The notes under the pieces are model-generated. The model searched no databases. It saw nothing but the letters and a program-made list of their open reading frames with translations, and was not told the DNA's origin. Both the position numbers and the translations under genes were made by a program. From contig NZ_OBDY01000035.1 of the NCBI RefSeq assembly GCF_900215205.1, positions 1 to 64,000 of the forward strand: DNA of 64,000 nucleotides. The letters run 5' to 3'. The DNA comes from Paractinoplanes atraurantiacus (GTDB taxonomy: Bacteria; Actinomycetota; Actinomycetes; Mycobacteriales; Micromonosporaceae). Shown here in pieces: positions 36,202 to 45,800 of the stretch. Within the stretch, counting starts at the first letter, position 1. Each line of letters opens with the position of its first letter.

Positions 36202-36523
36202 CCAGGTCCGGTTCCCCGCCCCGGCCGTTCACCGGCACGCCGGCACTGTCGACGGCGTCGCCGACGCCCTCCGGACGGCTCGGTCCGCTGTGCACGAGGT
36301 CAGCATGGACACGCAGGCGTACGGACAGCTCTGCCAATTCCTGCCCGGCCTGCTCAGCCCGATCTTCTCGCTGGCGGTCGGTGCCCTCGGCGACGCCGGC
36401 GAAGCGCTCCGAGAGACCGCGGACAACCTTCGGGCCGCCGCCGCCGACACCGCGGCCACCGACGGTTCCGCCGCCCGGACCATCAAGGCAGCGACCGGCC
36501 CGCTTCCCGAACTGCCGCTGTGA
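36191..36523 (+). CDS. EspC/WXG100-like secretion partner
   Basis: This 110-residue helical hairpin protein has the layout of the ESX-1 EspC-like (DUF2580) family: a first helix HAGTVDGVADALRTARSAV, a turn, and a second amphipathic helix ending AAADTAATDGS. Such proteins are exported by type VII secretion or accompany the secreted toxin. ATG 36191 sits inside the end of the YbaB-like gene, and its stop overlaps the GTG of the next gene (GTGA). No secretion-machine genes (EccC and others) are in the window. Confidence 0.7.
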   Translation: MPGDQVRFPAPAVHRHAGTVDGVADALRTARSAVHEVSMDTQAYGQLCQFLPGLLSPIFSLAVGALGDAGEALRETADNLRAAAADTAATDGSAARTIKAATGPLPELPL

Positions 36524-37905
36524 GCACCAATCCGCTCGTAGCGCCGAGCCATGACTCGACGACCTGGTACACCGGCCTCGGTCTCGTCGAGGACGCGGCC
36601 GGCATCGCCAACGGTATTCGCGACAACAGCTGGGTCGACGGCACGCTGGGCGGTGTGGGCGCCTCGCTCGACATGCTGTCCATGGCGGTCGATCCGTTGG
36701 GAACCCTGGTGTCCTGGGGTGTCTCCTGGCTCATGGAGCATGTCAAGCCGCTCAAAGAGGCCTTGGACTGGCTCGCGGGCAACGCCGACGAGGTCGCCGC
36801 GCACGCCACGACCTGGTCCAACGTCTCCGCTTTCACCGACCAGGCCCGGCAGCAGTACGCCGACCGTCTGGGCATGGAGGTCTCGGGGTGGTTCGGCTCC
36901 TCGGGCGACGCCTACCGTGAGCATGCCCAATCGCACATCCAGGTGCTGGACGGCCTGGCCACTGCGGCGCGGGGTATCTCGTACGCCGTCGAGGGCGCCG
37001 GCCTGCTGGTGGCTCTCGTCCGCGGCATCGTCCGTGACCTGATCGCGGAGTTCATCGGAACCCTCGCGGCGCGCCTTCCGCAATGGCTGGCCGAGGAGGG
37101 CCTGACTCTCGGCCTGGCCACGCCGGTGGTCATCGGCCAGGTCTCCGCCCTCGTGGCCAAGTGGGTCAACAAGATCCAGCATTTCGTCCGCGGTCTGCTG
37201 AACAGCCTGCGCCGGCTCCATCCGATGCTCGATGACCTGGCCGAGATCTTCACCAAGCTGAGCGGCCGCAGTGATGCCCTCGCCCGCACGGACCCGGCAG
37301 CGCCCTCCGGCGGCAGTGAGTTCCGTTCCGGCTTCCCCCGGGGCTCCGACTTCATCGACGGCGGCGAGGGATACAGCGAGAGGGCGGCGGAGGCCTACCG
37401 CCGCATCCGCGAGAGCCCGGACGACGTACCGAGAGCCGCCGCGAACACCGGCCTCGACCCGGCGGTCCTGGAAAGAATGCGGCAGAACCTTTTCGTGCAG
37501 CAGCACGACATCTCCCTCGGTCCCAACGAGGTGGAACGCGGTTACTTCACACCGGACGACGGCATCGCCGACCTGTGGGACGGTGCGGCCAACGGCACCT
37601 TGGACGCGAACGGCCTGAGCCGGTTCCGCAACCTCGCCGCGCACGAATACGTCGAGAACAAGCTGATGGAGGCCGGTTTGCCTTACCGCCCCTCGCATCC
37701 CGACGCGTTCGACGCCGACGGCATGCGCATTCTCAGCCGTGAGCACCCCGGCGCGCACGATCTGGCCCCCAACGAGTGGCGGCCGGACGCGCCCTTCCAG
37801 CACTGGGCACGGTTCGGCATCGACGGTTCCGGACTTCGCATGGCCGACGACCTCTCGAACCTGGATGAGGTCGTCGAGGCGGCTCTGAGAGGATTGGAGC
37901 GATGA
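36520..37905 (+). CDS. WxG-type polymorphic toxin with an unassigned C-terminal domain
   Basis: This 461-residue protein has a helical N-terminal part (1–260) that resembles type VII secretion substrates, with a WFG (WxG) turn near residue 128 in EVSGWFGSSGDAYRE, and a hydrophobic helix pair near 165–220. A low-complexity linker (about 255–280) follows. The C-terminal domain (about 285–461) does not match any toxin family I can name. It carries the conserved-looking cores LAAHEYVENKLMEAG (about 368–382) and HPGAHDLAPNEWRP, with H/E residues that could be catalytic or metal-binding. The gene overlaps its neighbours by four bases on both sides. A variable C-terminal domain followed by a coupled small gene is the polymorphic-toxin layout. 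It is not a classical WXG100 protein, being over 400 residues. Confidence 0.65.
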   Translation: MSTNPLVAPSHDSTTWYTGLGLVEDAAGIANGIRDNSWVDGTLGGVGASLDMLSMAVDPLGTLVSWGVSWLMEHVKPLKEALDWLAGNADEVAAHATTWSNVSAFTDQARQQYADRLGMEVSGWFGSSGDAYREHAQSHIQVLDGLATAARGISYAVEGAGLLVALVRGIVRDLIAEFIGTLAARLPQWLAEEGLTLGLATPVVIGQVSALVAKWVNKIQHFVRGLLNSLRRLHPMLDDLAEIFTKLSGRSDALARTDPAAPSGGSEFRSGFPRGSDFIDGGEGYSERAAEAYRRIRESPDDVPRAAANTGLDPAVLERMRQNLFVQQHDISLGPNEVERGYFTPDDGIADLWDGAANGTLDANGLSRFRNLAAHEYVENKLMEAGLPYRPSHPDAFDADGMRILSREHPGAHDLAPNEWRPDAPFQHWARFGIDGSGLRMADDLSNLDEVVEAALRGLER

Positions 37906-38465
37906 CACCCGAGGAATCCGTCCAGGCGATGGCTGAGCGGCTGCGGGCCGTGGACTACGCGCGTCGTGGTGACAAGGCCTGGTCCAAGGCGGCGCTGCTG
38001 CGTGAATATTTTCGGCGGGCGGCGCGCTGGGCCGATGCGTACGGATGTGAGACGCGCACGCCCTTCTTCGACATCGCCCAGTGTGTGGATCCGGGGGTTC
38101 GGGCCGAGCAGGCGGTGATCGACGGGCTCGTGCGGGATGTCGATGACGGGACGCGCAACGCCATCCGGCAGGTGGCGCCGTTCATGCTGCACTGGGCGGC
38201 GTTGCGGGCGGCGCCCGGAGGGGTGATGCCCGAAGGGCTGGAGGATCCGTTCGAGCCGCTGATCCTGCTGTTCGAGCGTGGAGGTGGCTTCCACACCGAG
38301 AACGGTGAGGTGAACCTCGAATACCTCGCGGCGCCTCTGCGCGGGTGGCGGGAACGGGCCTCGGCGCCGCCGATGGCGAGCTTCGCGGGTGAGGCGCTGG
38401 ACGAGATCGACCGGGCCGGGTCGGTGGCGCAGTTCGGGCATGTGATCGGCCCGGACGGGGTCTGA
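37902..38465 (+). CDS. Candidate immunity protein for the preceding toxin
   Basis: This is an acidic cytosolic protein of 187 residues, mostly helical, without signal peptide or membrane segment. I recognise no family. Its ATG overlaps the toxin stop in an ATGA, and it follows the toxin directly as the last gene of the cassette; this is the standard position of an immunity protein. There are no further genes on that strand for 137 bases. The function is inferred from position only. Confidence 0.6.
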   Translation: MTPEESVQAMAERLRAVDYARRGDKAWSKAALLREYFRRAARWADAYGCETRTPFFDIAQCVDPGVRAEQAVIDGLVRDVDDGTRNAIRQVAPFMLHWAALRAAPGGVMPEGLEDPFEPLILLFERGGGFHTENGEVNLEYLAAPLRGWRERASAPPMASFAGEALDEIDRAGSVAQFGHVIGPDGV

Positions 38466-38553
38466 CGATCCGATGGGGGGGCGCCGCGGCGACCTCGTTC
38501 GGGTTCGGGTGGACGTTTGGAAGTTCGCACCCTTTACGCCGCTATCTTCCGGC

Positions 38554-38578
38554 CGTGACAGTCACATAGCGTCACGGC
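38554..38578. promoter_or_regulatory. Nested dyad upstream of the lectin gene
   Basis: CCGTGAC (38554–38560) pairs with GTCACGG (38572–38578), and an outer pair CGCTAT/ATAGCG (38541–38546 and 38567–38572) overlaps it. The dyad is 25–50 bases before ATG 38603 and may be a regulator site or an RNA hairpin. No known operator was recognised. Confidence 0.35.
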
Positions 38579-38602
38579 GTCAGAGCGGAAAGGGAGAATT
38601 TC

Positions 38603-39628
38603 ATGCGAGTACGGCGATGGGGTGCGGCCCTGGTCAGCGGGCTCATGGTCACCGGTGGTGCCGTCCTGGCCGGACCGGCGGCGGCGCGGGCGCGGTGCGA
38701 GGGCCCGCAGCCGAGCTGGCAGCCGGGCGGTGGCGCGCTGACGGCCGAGTTCGTGCCGTCGAGCCCGCGGCACACGTTCAACGAGTTCATCGCGGTGACC
38801 ACGTTCCGGTTCACCGAGGCGCAGGTCGACGCGCTGCGATGCTCCGGGTCGTCGGCGTTCGAGGTGGACGCCCAGGCGTACGGCGGCGTGCCGCGCAGCG
38901 GCTTGAAGGGCTGGAGCTCCAACCTGCCGGACGCGTACATCGACACCGAGTTCAGTGACAATGGGCCGCGGGTTCTGACCGTGGGCTCGCGGTCGGCCGG
39001 GAAGATCAAGGCCGGCACCGAGTACTACACCCGGGTGCGGCTGCGGGAGATCGGCACGTCGGCGGACCCGGCGCGGTTGCAGCTGACCTTCCAGCGAGGG
39101 CACTGGGCGAGCAAGCGCAGCCCCAAGGAGCAGACGTCGTGCCTGGCCCACGGCGGCCGGGATCCGGCGTGGTGCGTGTTCGCCGACCAGTCGCTGCCGA
39201 TGAGCGGCGTGACCGGCGGGCCGGCCCAGGTGTCGCTGCGGTCGCGCTACCAGGACACGTCGACGGTGTTCTGGGGCTCCTACCGCGGGACGCAGCTGTC
39301 GCCCGGTCAGCAGCTGGGCCCGGGCGACCGCCGCTACTCGCCGAACGGGCTCAACGTGCTCCACATGCGCTCGGACGGCACGCTGCTCGAGTACATCCCG
39401 GGCGGCCGCGTGGTGTGGGGCGTCAAGACCGGCCGGGCGCGGACGGTCTTCCGGGCCCAGTCCGACGGCAACATGGTGCTCATCGCGCCGGGCAACCAGG
39501 CCGTGTGGTCGACGAAGACGAGCCGCCATCCGGGTTCGGTGTTGCAGTTGCAGGACGACCGCAACCTGGTCGTCTACGCGCCGGGTCACCGGGCCGTCTG
39601 GTCCAACGCGATCGCCGGGCGCCCTTAG
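38603..39628 (+). CDS. Secreted protein with bulb-type (B-lectin) domain
   Basis: This 341-residue exported protein has a signal peptide at residues 1–29. Residues 30–210 are an unrecognised domain with paired cysteines. A bulb-type mannose-binding lectin domain covers about 225–338. The lectin repeats follow QxDxNxVxY: MRSDGTLLEY, QSDGNMVLI and QDDRNLVVY; the first and second are degenerate, the third conserved. It probably binds sugars outside the cell. AAGGGAGA precedes ATG 38603. It stands alone between the toxin cassette and the glgX remnant. Confidence 0.85.
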   Translation: MRVRRWGAALVSGLMVTGGAVLAGPAAARARCEGPQPSWQPGGGALTAEFVPSSPRHTFNEFIAVTTFRFTEAQVDALRCSGSSAFEVDAQAYGGVPRSGLKGWSSNLPDAYIDTEFSDNGPRVLTVGSRSAGKIKAGTEYYTRVRLREIGTSADPARLQLTFQRGHWASKRSPKEQTSCLAHGGRDPAWCVFADQSLPMSGVTGGPAQVSLRSRYQDTSTVFWGSYRGTQLSPGQQLGPGDRRYSPNGLNVLHMRSDGTLLEYIPGGRVVWGVKTGRARTVFRAQSDGNMVLIAPGNQAVWSTKTSRHPGSVLQLQDDRNLVVYAPGHRAVWSNAIAGRP

Positions 39629-39741
39629 GGAGGGCCGGTCCCCACCGGGTCAACGGCGCCATCTCGACGTTTGAGCAGGTCATGCGTGATCGGGGCGGAT
39701 GGGGGTAGCCAGGGCGGGTCCGTCGGCGAAAGAGGAGAGCG

Positions 39742-41297
39742 ATGAAGATCTGGCCCGGCAACCCCTATCCGCTGGGGGCCACCTATGACGGTGGTGGCAC
39801 GAACTTCGCGGTCTTCTCCGAGGTGGCGGAGCGTGTGGAGCTGTGTCTCTTCTCCGACGACGGGCAGGAGACCCGGGTCGACCTGCCCGAGCGGGAAGCC
39901 TTCGTCTGGCACGGATATCTGCCCCGGGTCGTGCCGGGGCAGCGGTACGGCTATCGGGTGCACGGGCCGTACGAGCCGGGGAGTGGGCTGCGCTGCAATC
40001 CCGGCAAACTGCTGCTCGATCCGTACGCCAAAGCCATCGAGGGTGACGTGAAATGGGACGAGGCGCTCTTCTCGTACCGTTTCGGTGATCCGGCGAGCTT
40101 CAACGACATTGACTCGGCGCCCCACGCGCAGCGGTCGGGTTCAAGTCGATGGTGAAGGCGCTGCACCAGGCCGGCATCGAGGTCATCCTCGACGTGGTCT
40201 ACAACCACACGGCCGAGGGCAACCACCTCGGGCCGACCCTGTCGTTCCGGGGCATCGACAACCCGGCCTACTACCGGCTGGTCGACGAGGACCGGCAGTA
40301 CTACTACGACACCACGGGCACGGGGAACAGCCTCAACGTCCGGCGGCTATCAGGTCGGCGGGTTCCCGCCCAACTGGACCGAGTGGAACGGCAAGTACCG
40401 CGACTCGATCCGCGACTTCTGGCGGGCTGAGCCGGCCAGCCTGGGCGAGTTCGCGTCGCGGTTCACCGGCAGCTCGGACCTGTACGAGATCGACGGGCGA
40501 CGGCCGATCGCGTCCATCAACTTCGTCACGGCGCATGACGGCTTCACGCTGCACGACCTGGTGTCGTACAACGAGAAGCACAACGACGCCAACGGTGAGG
40601 GCAACCGCGACGGGGAGAGTCACAACCGGTCGTGGAACTGCGGGGCCGAGGGCCCGGCGGACGACGCCGCCGTGACCACCCTGCGAGAGCGTCAGAAGCG
40701 CAACTTCCTGGCCACGCTGCTGCTCAGCCAGGGTGTGCCGATGGTCGTGCACGGTGACGAGCTGGGCCGCACCCAGGGCGGCAACAACAACGTGTACGCG
40801 CAGAACAACGAGATCAGCTGGATCGACTGGGCGCGGGCCCGCAACTACGACGTGCTGACCGTCTTCACCCGGCGGCTGACCCGGTTGCGGGCCGACCATC
40901 CGCTGTTCCGCCGGCGCCGCTTCGTCACCGGTGAGCCGGCCGGCGAGTCGAAGCCGCCCGGCATCGCCTGGCTGCGCTGCGACGGCGACCCGATGGGCGA
41001 TCCGGACTGGAGCGCCGAGGCGGCCCGGACCATCATCGTCTTCCTCAACGGCGAGGCCATTCCCGAGTCGGACGCGCTCGGCGACCGCATCGTCGACGAC
41101 TCGTTCCCGCTGCTGTTGAACGCCTCCCCCGAGGACGTCGAGTTCACCCTGCCGGACGCGGCGTACGGCCAGAGCTGGCAGACGGTCGTCGACACCGCCG
41201 ACCCGCTGCTCGCCGCCTCGGCCGGCGCGAGCGTCAAGGCGGGGGCGCGGTGCCGATGACCGCGCACAGCCTGGTGGTTCTGCGAAGGTGTTACTGA
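39742..41297 (+). pseudogene. glgX: Glycogen debranching enzyme gene glgX, inactivated
   Basis: Three pieces match GlgX. 39742–40126 is the N-terminal CBM48 part, ending NDIDSAPH. 40134–40343 covers KALHQAGIEVILDVVYNHTA to NSLNV. 40346–41250 runs from GYQVGGFPPNWTEWNGKY to the end. Between pieces 1 and 2 about 100 residues are missing. Between 2 and 3 a similar block is gone, including the nucleophile Asp (DGFRFD) and the acid/base Glu (IAEPWD). Both deletions change frame, and a third shift in a G-run near 41243 removes the normal end; the intact frame would stop at 41297. Intact GlgX has about 700 residues. A good ribosome site (AGAGGAG) remains before ATG 39742. It is non-functional for debranching whatever is translated. 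An assembly error is possible but would need three separate faults. Confidence 0.88.
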
Positions 41298-41947
41298 AAG
41301 CTCAGGTACGCGTCCGAGAGCACCGTGTCGTGGCCCGGCTCGAGGTGTCCGTCCTCCGATCCGGGGAGGGCCAGGCCGAGCTCGGGCCATCTGCCGCCCA
41401 CCGCGCCGTCCAGCGAGGTGCCGGTCTGCCGCGCGTAGTCGTCGAGGGCCGCGAGATTCTGGCGGTAGTGCACGTTTGCGCGGCCCGGCGCGGTGATGCT
41501 GAAGTGCAGACAGTCCGGGCCGGGCGGGGCGTGGACGCGGCCGGTGGCGCCCGGTCCCGGCACCGCCAGGTCCCGGGGCCAGAACGGCATCGTCAGGGCC
41601 GCGTGCGGTCTCAGCGCCGTCGTCACGTGCAGCGGGCTGTCCGGGCCGGGCAGGTCGATCTCGGCGTGGAAGACGCCGATGGCCGACTCGATCAGCAGCC
41701 GGGCGCCGGCGCCGGCTCGGCCGGGCGCCGCGACCCGGGGGTGGCCGTGCGGGCAGTGCGCCACCCGGACGGCGACCCGCGCCCGGCCAGGCAGCCGGGC
41801 CACGACCCAGACCGAGCCGGCGGTGACCACGGCCGAGAAGTCGGCACCCTGCGCGACAGCGCTCCAGCAGGGTGTTCCGCCGCCGCTGCCGGGGAGCATC
41901 CACGGTGAGACGGCCGTCGTGCGGCGCTCCTGGGACTCCTCACTCAT
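41291..41947 (-). CDS. Hypothetical protein, weakly like a carbohydrate-enzyme N-terminal domain
   Basis: I do not recognise this protein of about 218 residues with confidence. The segments HVTTALRPHAALTMPFWPRD and GTVGG/AVGGRWPELG-like, with conserved W, P and D positions, recall N-terminal β-domains of glycogen-debranching-like enzymes, but no catalytic domain follows. It has no signal peptide. ATG 41947 is chosen; the frame is open to 42121 but that overlaps the divergent GAF–ANTAR start region. Its stop lies inside the last bases of the glgX remnant. Confidence 0.5.
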   Translation of the reverse strand: MSEESQERRTTAVSPWMLPGSGGGTPCWSAVAQGADFSAVVTAGSVWVVARLPGRARVAVRVAHCPHGHPRVAAPGRAGAGARLLIESAIGVFHAEIDLPGPDSPLHVTTALRPHAALTMPFWPRDLAVPGPGATGRVHAPPGPDCLHFSITAPGRANVHYRQNLAALDDYARQTGTSLDGAVGGRWPELGLALPGSEDGHLEPGHDTVLSDAYLSFQ

Positions 41948-42020
41948 CGTCACGGCGTACCCCGCATAGATCATGGCAAACCGGGCGAATATCGGACGGC
42001 TGTGCGGGTATGCGGGCGGG

Positions 42021-42722
42021 GTGAACGGCCCCCTGGCCACGGCGCTGACTGCCCTGGCGGCGACACCGGAGCACGCGCCGAGCGTGCCGGGGCAGCTGAC
42101 GTCCATCGCCCGGCTCACCACCGAGCGGGTCGCCGCCGCCCACTACTCCTCGATCACCACCCTGCGCGGCCGGGAATACACGACCGTGGCGGTGAGCGAC
42201 GAGCTGATCCGCGCGGTCGACGACGCCCAGTACCGCGACGAGGCCGGGCCGTGCGTCGACGCCCTGGACGGCAACGCGCCGGTCGGCGTGCCCGACATCG
42301 ACCTGACCGTGCAATGGCCCCGCTTCCACGAGGAGGCGCCCGGCCTGGGCCTGCGCGCGTCGGTGTCGGTGCCGTTGTTCGCCGGGCGCGGGGACGCCGT
42401 GGCCGTGCTCAACGTCTACAGCCGGGACCGGGTCGCGATGGCCCCGCTGATCGCCGGGATCTGCCTGGTGCACGGCCGTCTCACCGAGGCCGAGGTGGCC
42501 GAGGCGCAGGTCGCCGCGCTCGACCCCGGCGGGCGGGAGCTGGTCGAGGGTTACGCCGAGGCTCTGGACGTCCGCGCCACGATCCGGCTGGCCATCCAGC
42601 TCATCCGGGCCGCCGCCGACTGCGGCGGCGACGAGGCGTATCTGGCCCTGTGCACCCGGGCCGGCGAGGCCGGCACCGACCTCGCGGAGGCCGCGGCCAA
42701 GCTGGTCGGCGAGGGCCTCTGA
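42021..42722 (+). CDS. GAF–ANTAR regulator
   Basis: This protein of about 233 residues has an N-terminal GAF sensor (about 10–140) and a C-terminal ANTAR domain (about 165–230; IRLAIQLIRAAADCGGDEAY fits the family). ANTAR domains bind RNA hairpins and act as antiterminators in response to the sensor. GTG 42021 is preferred because the upstream extension to 41973 lies in the divergent promoter region. It is transcribed alone. A 10-base palindrome lies downstream, before the subtilase gene. Confidence 0.85.
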   Translation: MNGPLATALTALAATPEHAPSVPGQLTSIARLTTERVAAAHYSSITTLRGREYTTVAVSDELIRAVDDAQYRDEAGPCVDALDGNAPVGVPDIDLTVQWPRFHEEAPGLGLRASVSVPLFAGRGDAVAVLNVYSRDRVAMAPLIAGICLVHGRLTEAEVAEAQVAALDPGGRELVEGYAEALDVRATIRLAIQLIRAAADCGGDEAYLALCTRAGEAGTDLAEAAAKLVGEGL

Positions 42723-42743
42723 ACGGCTCGACGCAGTTTGCTG

Positions 42744-42760
42744 ATCGGGTGATCACCGAT
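42744..42760. promoter_or_regulatory. Palindrome upstream of the subtilase gene
   Basis: GGTGATCACC (42748–42757) is a perfect 10-base palindrome, extended to ATCGG-TGATCA-CCGAT with one extra G. It lies 107 bases before ATG 42864 and could be an operator for the subtilase or a transcription signal after the GAF–ANTAR gene. No binding protein is recognised. Confidence 0.3.
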
Positions 42761-42863
42761 TGCTCACCACGCGTCTTGAGCATCGATGTTTGTTGATCTT
42801 AGCGTGCTGTTCAGGTGGCCGGCGTGATCCGTCCGGCGCCCGAGACTCCATGAGGGAGACAGC

Positions 42864-45800
42864 ATGGCGAGAGGTAGACACCTCGAACGTACGGCGGGAG
42901 CCCTGGCGATCATCGTCGCCGCGGCCGGATTCGTCGCGGTCGGCGGCAGCGCCCAGGCCACGGGCCCCAAGGACGAGGACAAGGTGAGGCCCGAGCTCGC
43001 CGCGCAGATGGCGGCGCGCGGCGGCGGCGACTTCTGGATCCGGTTCGGCGGCAAGGCGGATCTGAGCGCGGCTAGCAAGATCAAGGACTGGAGCGAGCGG
43101 GGTACGGCGGTGGCCGCCGCCCTGAAGAAGGTCGCAGCCGGCAGTCAGGGCGCGGTGAAGGCCGAGCTCGACCGGGACGGCACGGCGTACGAGTCGTTCT
43201 GGGCCACGAACGCCATCAAGGTGAGCGGCGGCTCGGCCGGCCTGGTGCAGAAGCTGGCCGCGCGCGCCGAGGTCGAGGGCCTCTACGCGCCCGTGTCGGT
43301 CGAGGTGCCGAAGGTCAGCGAGGGCGTGGCCAAGAAGGCTGTCAACGCCGTCGAGTGGGGCATCGCCAACATCAACGCCGACAAGGTCTGGGACCAGTAC
43401 GGGGTCACCGGCGAGGGCATCACGGTGGCCAGCATCGACACCGGTGTGCAGTTCGACCACCCGCAGCTCGTCGGCTCCTACCGGGGCAACAACGGCGACG
43501 GAACCTTCACCCACGACTACAACTGGTACGACGCCGCCGGCTCCTGCGGCGGCGGCGCGCCCTGTGACACCAACGGCCACGGCACCCACACGATGGGCAC
43601 GATGGCCGGCGCCACCGACATCGGCGTCGCCCCCGGCGTCCGGTGGATCGCGGCCAACGGCTGCTGCCCGTCCGACACCGCGCTGATCAACTCGGGGCAG
43701 TGGCTGCTGGAGCCGACCGACCACACCGGTGCCAACCCGGATGCCGGCAAGCGGCCCAACATCATCAACAACTCGTGGGGCACGACGCAGCCGTCGTTCG
43801 ATCCGTTCTTCGACGACATCACGAACGCGTGGGCGGCGTCGGGCATCTTCGGCGTCTGGTCGAACGGCAACAACGGGTCGGGCTGCCAGAGCAGCGGTTC
43901 GCCGGGCAGCCTGCCCGGCAACTACTCGGTCGGCGCCTACGACGCGAGCGACGTGATCGCCGACTTCTCGTCCCGCGGCGCGGGGCAGAACGGCGACATC
44001 AAGCCGAACATCGCCGCGCCCGGCGTCAACGTCCGCTCGAGCTGGCCCGGCGGCGGGTACAACACGATCAGCGGCACGTCGATGGCGGCGCCGCACCTCG
44101 TCGGCGCGATCGCGCTGCTGTGGTCGGGCGCGCCGGCCCTGGCCGGTGACATCGCGGGCACGAAGGCGCTGCTCGACGACACCGCGACCGACACCGAGGC
44201 CTCGCAGTGCGGCGGCACCGCCGACGACAACAACGTCTTCGGCGAGGGCCGGCTCGACGTCCTGAAGCTGCTGGCCGCCGCCCCGATCGGCGACACCGGG
44301 ACGCTGGCCGGCAAGGTCACCGACGCGGCGACCGGCGCGCCGATCACCAACGCCACGCTCGCGCTCACCGGCGCGGCCGCCCGGCAGGTGGTCACCGGCA
44401 CCGACGGCGCCTACTCGACGAGGCTCCCGGCCGGCGACTACCAGGTGGCCGTCACGGCGTACGGCTTCGGCTCGAAGAACGTGACCGCGACCGTGGCGGC
44501 CGACCAGACCGTCGCGCTCGACGTGGCCCTGACCGCCGTGCCCACGGTGACGGTCGGCGGCACGGTGACGGACGGCTCGGGTCACGGCTGGCCCCTGTAC
44601 GCCAAGGTGACCGTGGGCGGAGCGGGCGGCGTCTCGGACTACACCACGCCCACCAACGGCCGCTACAGCCTGAAGCTGCCGACCGGCGCCACGTACAAGC
44701 TCACCTTCGCCTCGCAGTACCCGGGCTACGCGCCGGTGACCAAGGACGTCGTGGTCGGCACGAAGAACGTCACGCAGAACGTGGCCGTGCCCGCCTCGGC
44801 CGACGACTGCACGGCCGCGCCCGGCTACGAGTTCGCCTCCGACGGCGAGTACCAGACCTTCGACACCACCGCCGCGCCCACCGGCTGGACGGTCGCCGAC
44901 CACGCCGGCAACGGCCAGGTCTGGAAGTTCACCGACGACGGCAACCGGGGCAACAACACCGGCGGTGCCGGCCCCTTCGCCATCATCGACAGCGACCACT
45001 ACGGCGCCGGCGGCAAGCAGAACACGTCGCTGGTCAGCCCCGTGGTCGACCTCTCCGGCGTCACCGCTCCGGTGATCCGGTTCGACCAGGAGTTCCGGCA
45101 GTACGCCACGGAGCGCACCGACGTCGAGCTCAGCGTCGACGGCGGCACCACCTGGGAGACCGTCCTGTCGCAGACGACCGGCGTGACCCCGAGCAAGACC
45201 GAGATCGCGATCCCGCAGGCCGCGGGCAAGTCGCAGGTGCGGGTCCGCTTCCACTACGTCGACGGCTCGTACGCCTGGTGGTGGCAGGTCGACAATGTGC
45301 TGATCGGCAGCGAGGTCCGCTGCGACCCGATCGACAGCGGCCTGGTCGTCGGTCACGTCAAGGACGGCAACACCGGCGGCTACGTCAACGGCGCCACGGT
45401 CACCAGCAAGGACGCGCCGGCCGAGAAGGCCACCACGGCCGCCACCCCGGACGACACCGGCCTGGCCGACGGCTTCTTCTGGATGCTGTCGACAAAGACC
45501 GGCTCGCATTCCTTCGACGCGAAGGCCGCCGGTTACGCCGGTGGCAGCGCGACGGTCGACGTCGAGGCGGACTGGGTCTCCTCGGCCTCGTTCGAGCTCG
45601 GCGCGGGCCGGCTCGAGGTCGCCCCGGCCTCGCTCAGCGCCGACCTGCGGATGCCGGACGGCACCGCCACCAAGAAGTTCACCGTCACCAACACCGGCAC
45701 CCAGCCGGTCGCGGTGGAGTTCGGCGAGCGGGACAAGGGCTTCGAGCTGTTGAAGGCCGATGGGTCCCGGATGACCCGCGAGGCGGTTCTGCAGAGCCCG

